A stretch of 28,249 nucleotides of DNA, from assembly GCA_014896635.1 (NCBI GenBank), contig JADBKA010000038.1, forward strand, positions 1-28,249, given 5' to 3'. Position 1 is the stretch's first letter. Every line of letters begins with the position of its first letter. Below the pieces are notes generated by a model, which made no database searches, was not told the origin of the DNA, and saw nothing but the letters and a program-made list of their open reading frames with translations. Below, in pieces: positions 13,684 to 20,986 of this stretch. The translations under genes and the position numbers were made by a program. This DNA comes from Ktedonobacteraceae bacterium. Its GTDB lineage: Bacteria > Chloroflexota > Ktedonobacteria > Ktedonobacterales > Ktedonobacteraceae.

Positions 13684-15666
13684 TTAGAAGCGCCCCATAT
13701 TTGAAGGAGTGAGCATGCGAGTCAGGAAGCGGCTGGCTGTGCGCTTATCGACGCGCTTGCCAATACGAGCCACGAGCACATTGGCCGGTTCCATGCTAAC
13801 GTTCGGCTCAGTTGTGGGATATTCTTGGAAGCCTTGCGTACCGAAGAGTTTGACGATCAGTTCGCGGTAGCGGTAGATCGAGATGCCGACGCCTTCGGGG
13901 TCCCAATGCCAGGAGAGGCCGATGGCAAAGAGAATCATATCTTCCAGCGCATCTAGCTCCAGCGCGAATGCCAGCAGGTTGCGCGCGATCCCCAGCCGCC
14001 GCCAGCCGGAACTGACCTCAATCGCCACCTCGTACAGGTTATCAATCCCTTCCCACCAGTCGTCGGCAGGGGCAATCGTCACCTGGCCCACAATAGCGCC
14101 GGCAGGCGTATGAGCCAGCGCCAGAGCACAGTCAGGACTTCTGGCAATATCCAGCAGCAGCTTATGCTCACGCTCAGGAAAGCGCGCGAACGCACGCAGA
14201 CCATTATCGGGATGCAGACGCTCCACCAGTGAGGGAGGGCAGAAGTCACGCATGAGGACCGGGCCGGACTGTGTCTCAAGCGTCCTGCTGCGCGAGGGTG
14301 TATTCTCTCTGTTCATGTGCAGCAGGTCAAAGAGACCGGTCATCGGCGAGCGATGACGCGCTCTGGGAAAAGCCTGGCGAACCGTCGGCGGAACAACCAG
14401 GTGCCGCACCAGGCCAACCGTCAGGCGGTTTGTGTGGTTGATCACTGCACGACGGGGTATAGCCGGGAAATCTTCAGGCCGGTCCTGAAAAGTCAGCGGG
14501 AAAATAGCAGGAGAAGGTTGCTTCCCTATCACTTCCTGCGTGGCCTCTTCCTCTTCCTGCGACTTTTGCCAGGCAGTTTGCCAGCGCTGTACCCACTCTT
14601 CAGGCAACTTTTCCGGTAGTGGTTGCTCCGACATTTCGGCCCAGACGATGCTCCAGGCACGCGGCACGACACGGTACAGATCATAGCCGCCACCACCCAG
14701 GGCTACCCAGCGCCCTCCACAAAAGGTATGCGCCAGTTGATGCGCCATCTTCACCTGCGCACTGATGCCGCGCATCGTCAGCGAGAGGTGTGTCAGCGGG
14801 TCCCAGGCATGGGTATCGCAGCCGTGCTGTGTAATTAGAACGTCAGGCGCAAAAGAAGTGATAAGTGGGAAAAGCAGCGACTCCATCGCTTCAATAAAGG
14901 AATCATCTTCGGTGAACGGTTCCAGCGGAATATTGACCGCATAGCCGCGACCGCTGCCATTGCCCATCTCCAGCACATCACCGGTACCGGGGAAGAGATA
15001 GCGCCCGGTTTCGTGGAACGAGATGGTCATGACGCGCGGATCATCATAAAATGCTCGCTGTACGCCATCACCGTGATGTGCGTCAAAATCAATATACAGC
15101 ACTTTGGCCTCGCGCGTACGCAACACATGAGCGATGGCGACAGCAGCGTCGTTGTAGACGCAGAAGCCCGATGCCCGTTCAGCCCAGGCATGATGCAGGC
15201 CGCCAGCCGGATGAAAAACATGCAAGGGACGCTCTTCTTCTGAAGCGAACGTGCCGCCTTCTGGCAGGCCCATCACGGCGCTCATGGCGACCTGCGTGCC
15301 TCCCACGATCAGCGCGGCAGCATCGTGCATGCCCGGCAGGGCGGGCGTATCGCCGTCGCCAAAGCCGTAACGCATTACCAGCATCGCCCGCGCGCGCAGT
15401 TCATCTTCGTCTTCTTCCCCTGTCGCAGGTGTGCTGAGATAACGTACTGCACTGATATAGTCAGGAGTATGGATCAGCTTCAGATCTTCTTCTGTAGCAG
15501 CACGCGCCGGCAAATGCGTCCGGGGATCACTCCTGTGCCAGAGACCGCTGGTCTCTAGCAAATCGATCAGCGCCTTGATACGCCCCGCCTGAAAAGGATG
15601 CTCCGGCCCCAGATCATATTGCAGCTCGGCTGCATCAAAAAGTAGGCACGTACGATGTTCAGGCAT
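13684..15666 (-). CDS. Fused AcuC-type deacetylase and AcuA-type protein acetyltransferase
   Basis: One 660-residue chain joins two enzymes. Residues about 1-345 form a class I histone-deacetylase-like AcuC domain with the full active site: H158-H159 in GGLHHA, D193/D195/H197 in YIDFDAHHGDGV, D284 in QHGCDTHAWDPL and Y328 in GGGGYDL. A variable Glu/Pro-rich linker (about 350-460) leads to an AcuA-like GNAT domain (about 465-640) with an acetyl-CoA loop WRRLGIARN at 555-563, WHWDPEG and PANVLVARIGK, all seen in Bacillus AcuA. In Bacillus, AcuA acetylates and inactivates acetyl-CoA synthetase and AcuC removes the acetyl group; they are separate proteins. ATG 15664-15666 follows GAGGG and overlaps acuB by eight bases; an ATG ten codons upstream is possible. 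Confidence 0.93.
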   Translation of the reverse strand: MPEHRTCLLFDAAELQYDLGPEHPFQAGRIKALIDLLETSGLWHRSDPRTHLPARAATEEDLKLIHTPDYISAVRYLSTPATGEEDEDELRARAMLVMRYGFGDGDTPALPGMHDAAALIVGGTQVAMSAVMGLPEGGTFASEEERPLHVFHPAGGLHHAWAERASGFCVYNDAAVAIAHVLRTREAKVLYIDFDAHHGDGVQRAFYDDPRVMTISFHETGRYLFPGTGDVLEMGNGSGRGYAVNIPLEPFTEDDSFIEAMESLLFPLITSFAPDVLITQHGCDTHAWDPLTHLSLTMRGISAQVKMAHQLAHTFCGGRWVALGGGGYDLYRVVPRAWSIVWAEMSEQPLPEKLPEEWVQRWQTAWQKSQEEEEATQEVIGKQPSPAIFPLTFQDRPEDFPAIPRRAVINHTNRLTVGLVRHLVVPPTVRQAFPRARHRSPMTGLFDLLHMNRENTPSRSRTLETQSGPVLMRDFCPPSLVERLHPDNGLRAFARFPEREHKLLLDIARSPDCALALAHTPAGAIVGQVTIAPADDWWEGIDNLYEVAIEVSSGWRRLGIARNLLAFALELDALEDMILFAIGLSWHWDPEGVGISIYRYRELIVKLFGTQGFQEYPTTEPNVSMEPANVLVARIGKRVDKRTASRFLTRMLTPSNMGRF

Positions 15667-16381
15667 GAGCATTTCCCTCTCCGAGCGGGCTGCCAAAGGT
15701 ATAGTGGACGCCGGCTTCCTGTAGACGCTTCAATAAAGGAGCCGGGTTAATGGTGCCGAGGCGCAGTGTCGCTACCTGGGGTAGACGCCCTTCCAGCGGT
15801 GCGGCCATGATACAGCGAATAGGCACCTGCAATTCGGCAGCAAGCTGGATGACCCGGACAATCGGCGTCAAATCACCGGCAGGCAACGCAATATCCAGTT
15901 GCATGCCTGGCTCAAAGGCGCCCATCGCACGCGAAAGGGCAAGAAGCAGATCACTGCGTGTTACCAGTCCGACCAGCACAGACCGGCTCTCATCCTTCAG
16001 TAGTCCAAACTCCACCACTGGCAGATAGTTCAGGCCACGCTCAACCAGCACCTGCGCCGCTGCCGCTACACTGGTCGTCGGCGTCACCCGCAGCGCCGCC
16101 TGGTGCATTACCTCGCCTACTTTGCGCTCCTGCCAGGGAACTGTCCGGCCAGCATCCTGCTCGCTTACAGCGACTGCCACATCAATATCCTGCGAGGTCA
16201 GTATTCCTTCCAGAACAAGCAGCAGCTTCCGCTCTTTCGTTTCCTCGACGGTTACATACACCTTACGCGCTACAGGAAGATGATGAAACTGGTGCTGACG
16301 CAGCAAATTCGCGGCATGCGCCAGCGTATCATCAGGCTCAACAGTCACCAGCCTGGTCGTCATGATATCGCGTATGATCAT
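15659..16381 (-). CDS. acuB: AcuB-like regulator with two CBS domains and an ACT-like domain
   Basis: This 240-residue protein has a CBS pair. The first (about 1-75) starts MIIRDIMTTRLVTVEPDDTL and contains GILTSQDIDVAV; the second (about 90-160) starts VGEVMHQAALRVTPTTSV and contains GLVTRSDLLLAL. An ACT-like region follows at about 165-235 (LDIALPAGDLTPIVRVIQLAAELQ). CBS pairs bind adenine nucleotides, so the protein probably senses energy state or acetyl-CoA-related metabolites and tunes the acetylation switch; AcuB function is unproven in any organism I know of. AGGTGAGGGT lies directly before ATG 16381, which was preferred to an ATG 15 codons upstream. It is the first gene of the operon and overlaps the fused AcuC-AcuA gene. 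Confidence 0.9.
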   Translation of the reverse strand: MIIRDIMTTRLVTVEPDDTLAHAANLLRQHQFHHLPVARKVYVTVEETKERKLLLVLEGILTSQDIDVAVAVSEQDAGRTVPWQERKVGEVMHQAALRVTPTTSVAAAAQVLVERGLNYLPVVEFGLLKDESRSVLVGLVTRSDLLLALSRAMGAFEPGMQLDIALPAGDLTPIVRVIQLAAELQVPIRCIMAAPLEGRLPQVATLRLGTINPAPLLKRLQEAGVHYTFGSPLGEGNAHA

Positions 16382-16588
16382 ACCCTCACCTCTCGCCTGA
16401 ACACAGGCCCGGCTTCTCCCCACCATCGTGGGAGAAAATGCACCTATCCTCTAGTATCATAACACATGGAGCGGTCCCCCGGTCTCTCAATGCTCTCTCA
16501 ATTTTCTCCTGGTGCGAGAGAAAAGCGGTGTCGGGGCGGGAAGCATCTCATGATCTCGCTACCTCACCATTACTCGCAGTTTTCCCAC

Positions 16589-16617
16589 TTGACAAACTAA
16601 TGTTATTAGTCTAAAAT
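16589..16617 (+). promoter_or_regulatory. Near-consensus promoter of the MBL-TetR operon
   Basis: TTGACA (16589-16594) is a perfect -35 and TAAAAT (16612-16617) a near-perfect -10, separated by 17 bases. Transcription would start about 40 bases before the preferred ATG at 16664. Confidence 0.8.
16596..16610. promoter_or_regulatory. Palindromic operator inside the MBL-TetR promoter
   Basis: ACTAAT-GTT-ATTAGT is a perfect inverted repeat with a 3-base spacer. It fills the space between -35 and -10, so a protein bound here would block RNA polymerase. The TetR protein encoded second in this operon is the natural candidate, giving negative autoregulation. Confidence 0.7.
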
Positions 16618-16663
16618 CTAATCACAATAGTAAATTGCCTAAATGAAAAGAAAGGTCAGTTTC

Positions 16664-17386
16664 ATGAAAATACGAACGTATGGAGATCATCTCATTCAAC
16701 TTACACGTCTCGGCATGATTAATTGCTACTTTGTGCGCGAAGATGATGGATTCACGCTGGTTGACACCGGTATGGCAGGTAGCGCCAGGCAGATTCTGGC
16801 AGCTGCGCAGCAGCTCGGCCAGCCGATTGTACGCATTCTGCTGACACATGCCCACGTCGATCACGTCGGCTCGCTGGATGCGCTGCACGAGTTGTTGCCG
16901 GAAGCCGAGGTGTTGATTACCGCCCGCGATGCCCGCTTTCTAACAGGTGATCACTCGCTCGACGCAGACGAGCCGCAGGTAGAATTGCGCGGCGGCTATC
17001 CCATCTGCAAGACGCAGCCAGCGCGCCGGTTGCAAGACGGTGATCGCGTCGGCTCGCTTGAAGTCATCGCCACGCCCGGCCACACACCCGGCCACGCCGC
17101 GTTTCTCGACACGCGCGACAGCACGATTATTGCCGGCGATGCTTTCCAGACCCTGGGCGGTGTTGCCGTCTCCGGCACCTTCAAGCCTCTCTTCCCCCTG
17201 CCCGCGCTTGCCACCTGGCATAAACAGACTGCATTGGAAAGCGCTCGTCGCCTGCGCACACTCTCACCAGAGCGACTGGCAGTAGGACATGGCCGTGTGC
17301 TTGTCGATCCGCTGGCAGCGATGGATCACGCCATTGCCGTGATGGAAAAAGAACTGAAACAGCAGAAGCAGCAACATGCGGCATAG
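16664..17386 (+). CDS. Metallo-beta-lactamase-fold hydrolase
   Basis: The 240-residue protein is a compact MBL-fold enzyme. The THAHVDHVG motif (H62, H64, D66, H67) binds two metals, GHTPGHAAFL supplies the third histidine (about 147), GDAFQ holds the bridging Asp, and VGHGRVLVD near the end holds the last histidine. The family includes glyoxalase II-like thioesterases, lactonases and other hydrolases; the substrate cannot be read here. ATG 16664 was chosen because AAGG lies eight bases upstream; an ATG seven codons earlier lacks a ribosome binding site. It overlaps the TetR gene by 11 bases, so the pair is a self-regulated unit, probably detoxifying a compound that is also the TetR ligand. 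Confidence 0.93.
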   Translation: MKIRTYGDHLIQLTRLGMINCYFVREDDGFTLVDTGMAGSARQILAAAQQLGQPIVRILLTHAHVDHVGSLDALHELLPEAEVLITARDARFLTGDHSLDADEPQVELRGGYPICKTQPARRLQDGDRVGSLEVIATPGHTPGHAAFLDTRDSTIIAGDAFQTLGGVAVSGTFKPLFPLPALATWHKQTALESARRLRTLSPERLAVGHGRVLVDPLAAMDHAIAVMEKELKQQKQQHAA

Positions 17387-17951
17387 GGCTGGACTTGACC
17401 ATGAGACGGTTATTCAGGCCGCCGCGAATCTGCTGGATGAACAGGGCCTTGAACAGCTCTCGCTGACGCGGCTCGCCGAGCGGCTCGGTATCCGTACTCC
17501 TTCGCTCTATAACTATGTCAATAACCTGGCAGATCTGAAGCGGGAACTGGCACGCTACAGTTCCCGCGAGCTGCTGAGGCACCTCACGCGCGCCACCATA
17601 GGCAAAGCCGGCAATGAAGCAGTTTTCGCCCTCGCCGATGCTTACCGCGCCTACGCCAGAACTCATCCCGCATGCTATGCATTGACTCAGCAGGTGGCGG
17701 ATCTGGAAGATCGGGAATTAAGGGAGATCGATGAAGAAACCGTCAATGTTGCACGCGCCGTCCTCGCGCCCTATCGCCTGAGCGAGGTGAACATGCTGCA
17801 TGCCATTCGCGGCCTGCGCAGCTTTATTCATGGCTTCGTTTCACTGGAAATCAGCGGCGGCTTCGGTCTGCCGCTCAGTCCCGACGAAAGCTTTCACTGG
17901 TCGCTCAACGTGCTGATCGCCGGACTTGAGCAGGCACAGCACTCACTATAG
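17376..17951 (+). CDS. TetR-family transcriptional regulator
   Basis: This 191-residue regulator has a TetR N-terminal helix-turn-helix (about 8-50: VIQAAANLLDEQGLEQLSLTRLAERLGI, then PSLYNYVNN). The ligand-binding half contains a TYRAYA-like segment (ADAYRAYARTHPACYAL), and the C-terminal region RGLRSFIHGFVSLEISGGFG resembles the WHG-type TetR C-terminal domain. It overlaps the MBL gene and is probably translated by coupling, since its ATG lies within the MBL end. The palindrome in the operon promoter is its likely operator. The ligand is unknown. Confidence 0.92.
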   Translation: MRHRAGLDHETVIQAAANLLDEQGLEQLSLTRLAERLGIRTPSLYNYVNNLADLKRELARYSSRELLRHLTRATIGKAGNEAVFALADAYRAYARTHPACYALTQQVADLEDRELREIDEETVNVARAVLAPYRLSEVNMLHAIRGLRSFIHGFVSLEISGGFGLPLSPDESFHWSLNVLIAGLEQAQHSL

Positions 17952-18077
17952 CGAAGCAAATAGCATGAGTCGTCACAACACTGTGAGCAACAGAGAGAGC
18001 CATTCCATCGTACTTGCTAATAAGGGACCATAGTTATCACCAGTAAATTCACGATGGGAAAGGAGATCGGTGCGCCC

Positions 18078-18119
18078 ATGCTTCCGCCTACATCAGTGGA
18101 ACAGGCTCGCGCACCCTGA
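18078..18119 (+). other. 13-codon mini-ORF in frame with the S9 peptidase gene, ending in TGA
   Basis: A ribosome-binding sequence AAAGGAG (18058-18064) precedes ATG 18078-18080 by about 13 bases. The frame reads MLPPTSVEQARAP, hits TGA at 18117-18119, then meets ATG 18126 in the same frame. The downstream ATG itself has no ribosome binding site. This is either a leader peptide coupled to the peptidase or the original N terminus interrupted by a stop. Confidence 0.45.
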
Positions 18120-18125
18120 ACGTAT

Positions 18126-20366
18126 ATGTTTGATCCTGATGATGATATACCGACACAACCAGGCCCGATCAAATCTTCCCAGACAGAGCAAGACAATACA
18201 CCCACCGTTGAGGCTTCTCCCGCCGGGCAGCATAACGAGCATCAGCCAGCAGACCCGGCCCCTTCTCCCACACCGGCGCAGCCTGCCGAAACCGGTCAAG
18301 CTGGTCAAACCGAACAGACAACACAGACGCTTCCCGCCGCCCCTGCCCCACCGACTGCTCTAACAGGCACAAGCGTTCAGAAAAAGGCGCCAGAGGCTCC
18401 AGAAGCGCAACCAGTCCAGCCGCCGTTTATGGCTATTGACGATCTTCTGGATCTCCGCATCGCCGGTGACCCACAGGTCTCGCCGGATGGCCGCTGGATT
18501 GCTTTCACAATTCTCTCTTGCGACCGTGCGAAAAACACAACCCACAGTACACTCTGGCTGGTAAGCAGCAACAAAACGGAGCCGCCCAGGCGACTCACCG
18601 ATGGCGAGCAGTATGATACGATGCCGCGCTGGTCGCCCGATGGACGCACGCTCGCCTTTCTAAGCAACCGCGCGGGAACGCCACAGATCTACCTGCTGCC
18701 AATGCAAGGCGGCGAGGCACGCCGTTTAAGCACGCTACACCAGGGTGTGACCGAGTATCACTGGCGTCCTGACGGCGCATCACTGCTCGCACATAGCTAC
18801 TGGAGGCCAGAGGATGAGCAGGAAACGGATGACGGTAGCGAAACTGCCCAGATCTATCACCGGCTGGATGCGCAGCGCGAGCAAAAAGGCCACAGATACG
18901 GGCGCTACCAGCAGCTCTGGCTCGTTCCTGTCGAAGGCCCGGCCCTGCGCCTGACTTCGGAGCCGGTCGATCTCGTGCAATCCTGCTGGTCGCCCGATGG
19001 CAATGAAGTCGTCTTCTGCGCTAACCGCCGCCCAGATCCAGATCTAAGCAAGAGTATGGCCCTATGGGTTCTGAACGTGACAACCGGCCAGATGCGTCGC
19101 CTGACGCCGGAAGAAGGCATTGCACAGGCTCCCGCCTGGTCGCCCGATGGGCAAACAATCGCCTATCTTTTTACAGCAGATCAAACGAAAGCAGGCAATT
19201 ATGCTCCCTGGCTCGTGGCGGCACACGGTAATGACGCTCCACACGAGGCTGTAGCAGGCACGCACGAACTGAACTGCCAGTGCCGGGTGATTGACGAATT
19301 GCGCAGCGAATGGCTCACACCTCCTCGCTGGACTGCCGATAGCAAGGCGCTGCTCGTGCCAGTACAGGAACGCGGGCAGGTTCACCTCTACCGCCTTGAT
19401 CTCGCAGGCCAGCATATAGAGCGGCTGACCAGCGGTAATGGGCGCTACCTCAGCCCGCATATCAGTAGCAATGGGCAGGTTGTCGCGCTGGTACGCGCCG
19501 ACTGGTTTACCCCGGGAGACATCTGGAGTCTGGACAGTAGCGGGCAGAATCTGCGCAAGCTGACGGGCGTCAATGATCACCTCCTGCATCAGCGCCAGCT
19601 TATCCGCCCCCGGCGTGTGAGCTGGCAGAGTAGCGATGGTCTGGCCATCGACGGCTGGCTCTACCTGCCGCCGGCAGCAAGCCAGACGGCAAAGGTTCCG
19701 CTGATCCTGGCGCCTCATGGCGGCCCATTCCTGGCCTGGGGCGATAGCTACGTCCACGAATTCCAGGTGCTGGCCGGACGTGGCTACGCCGTTCTCGCGC
19801 CCAATCCACGCGGCAGCGCCGGCTACGGTGAGGAGTTCAGCCGCAAAGCCTTGCACGACTGGGGTGGCGCCGACTTTCACGATCTGATCGCCGGACTCGA
19901 CTACGTGATCGAACACGAACCAGTCGATGAGCAGCGCCTTGCTATCAACGGTATCAGCTACGGCGGCTACCTGGCCTGCTGGGCTATCACACAATCAACC
20001 CGCTTCAAAGCTGCCGTGAGCCGCAACGGCTTTAGCTCGCTTGACACCGTCTCGCTGCTCTCCGACCAGGCTATCTGGTTCGATCAGGCATTTGAACAAG
20101 GAGAGCGCAGGAAAGAACGCTCACCACTGACATTTGTAGATCGTATCACCACACCTCTACTGCTGCTGCCCGCCGCAGATGATCTGAACTGCCCATTCAG
20201 CGAGTCGCTGCAACTATTCGTGGCGCTGCGTAAACAGAAGAAAATGGTGGAACTGGTCCGTTATCCCTCTGCCAGCCACCTGATGGACTGGCCCGATAGT
20301 GGCACACCCCGGCAACGCATTGATCGTCTGCTCCGCACAGTTGCCTGGTTTGAACGGTACGTTTGA
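18126..20366 (+). CDS. S9-family (prolyl oligopeptidase-like) serine peptidase
   Basis: The 746-residue protein starts with a Pro/Gln/Thr-rich, probably disordered segment (1-100). A TolB/PD40-type beta-propeller follows (about 105-480) with repeated WSPDG, RWSPDGRTLAFLSNR and AWSPDGQTIAYL units. An alpha/beta-hydrolase domain occupies about 495-746. The triad is S611 in NGISYGGYLACW, D685 or D686 in LLPAADDLNCP, and H718 in YPSASHLMDW; APHGGPFLAW is the oxyanion-hole motif. Such enzymes cleave short peptides or acyl-peptides, with the propeller filtering substrates. The disordered N-terminal extension is unusual for a cytoplasmic peptidase. The start is weak, without a ribosome binding site, and may depend on the mini-ORF at 18078. 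A terminator follows at 20380. Confidence 0.93.
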   Translation: MFDPDDDIPTQPGPIKSSQTEQDNTPTVEASPAGQHNEHQPADPAPSPTPAQPAETGQAGQTEQTTQTLPAAPAPPTALTGTSVQKKAPEAPEAQPVQPPFMAIDDLLDLRIAGDPQVSPDGRWIAFTILSCDRAKNTTHSTLWLVSSNKTEPPRRLTDGEQYDTMPRWSPDGRTLAFLSNRAGTPQIYLLPMQGGEARRLSTLHQGVTEYHWRPDGASLLAHSYWRPEDEQETDDGSETAQIYHRLDAQREQKGHRYGRYQQLWLVPVEGPALRLTSEPVDLVQSCWSPDGNEVVFCANRRPDPDLSKSMALWVLNVTTGQMRRLTPEEGIAQAPAWSPDGQTIAYLFTADQTKAGNYAPWLVAAHGNDAPHEAVAGTHELNCQCRVIDELRSEWLTPPRWTADSKALLVPVQERGQVHLYRLDLAGQHIERLTSGNGRYLSPHISSNGQVVALVRADWFTPGDIWSLDSSGQNLRKLTGVNDHLLHQRQLIRPRRVSWQSSDGLAIDGWLYLPPAASQTAKVPLILAPHGGPFLAWGDSYVHEFQVLAGRGYAVLAPNPRGSAGYGEEFSRKALHDWGGADFHDLIAGLDYVIEHEPVDEQRLAINGISYGGYLACWAITQSTRFKAAVSRNGFSSLDTVSLLSDQAIWFDQAFEQGERRKERSPLTFVDRITTPLLLLPAADDLNCPFSESLQLFVALRKQKKMVELVRYPSASHLMDWPDSGTPRQRIDRLLRTVAWFERYV

Positions 20367-20379
20367 AATAAACGGGGCC

Positions 20380-20409
20380 GCCAGGAGGGCCTTGCTCTCC
20401 TGGCTTTTT
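20380..20409 (+). terminator. Intrinsic terminator after the S9 peptidase gene
   Basis: GCCAGGAG (20380-20387) pairs with CTCCTGGC (20397-20404) around a 9-base loop and is followed by five T. The minus-strand reading also has T-rich flanks, so it may serve the convergent gene too. Confidence 0.85.
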
Positions 20410-20412
20410 CCT

Positions 20413-20805
20413 CTATTTTAAAACGAAGATCTGTACAACGTAGTAGAGCGATGCAGTGGCAAGACAGAGACAGAATACCCCGGCCATAATGCGTGAAGAG
20501 CGGTGTGTTCGCACCAGTATCGCCGGACGAAAGCTTTTCAATGCAGAAGCCATGCCTACAAGAAAAATTCCCACCAGGAAAATGAAATCCAGCACTCTGA
20601 TGCCAAATGCTCCGCTGAATACCGCAAAGGTTATCGCCACCGCGCCAAAAACGAGGATTGCGCCGAGAATTGCGAGTGCGGCAAAGCCCATAAATGAGCC
20701 TTCATCATACGAGTGGACGAGCAGTCTGGGCATTGTCGTCCAGATAATAAAGAGTCCAATAATATAAGCAGCGATACTTACAACAGTCCAGATCACGTAG
20801 ACCAT
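20413..20805 (-). CDS. Small hypothetical membrane protein with about four helices
   Basis: I do not recognise this protein. From ATG 20805 it has about 130 residues, nearly all hydrophobic: helices at about VIWTVVSIAAYIIGLFIIW, FAALAILGAILVFGAVAITFAVF, IFLVGIFLVGMASAL and VFCLCLATASLYYVVQIFVL. A longer start at 20898 would add a 31-residue polar N terminus. However, the minus-strand TGGTACAAT at 20897-20905 looks like an extended -10 box that overlaps that ATG, and GAGGATAAAAGG precedes the inner ATG, so 20805 is preferred. It converges on the S9 peptidase and diverges from the methyltransferase gene. No functional residues stand out. Confidence 0.6.
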   Translation of the reverse strand: MVYVIWTVVSIAAYIIGLFIIWTTMPRLLVHSYDEGSFMGFAALAILGAILVFGAVAITFAVFSGAFGIRVLDFIFLVGIFLVGMASALKSFRPAILVRTHRSSRIMAGVFCLCLATASLYYVVQIFVLK

Positions 20806-20986
20806 ACACCTTTTATCCTCGCAAGAAATGTACTCGTTTTCCTCAAGAGTATTCGTCTGGTTACTATCCTCTCCGGCCACACGTACTCCCATGCTCATTG
20901 TACCACGCCAGCATCGGTAGACCAGTGGATATCCTCGCCTATCTATGCTAGAGTATGATCAACGCCCCTTTTGTGGAGCAAAGAAA

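Noticed and set aside
19062..19994. 310-codon open frame on the minus strand.
   Set aside because: Entirely antisense to the well-supported S9 peptidase; no ribosome binding site or recognisable domain.
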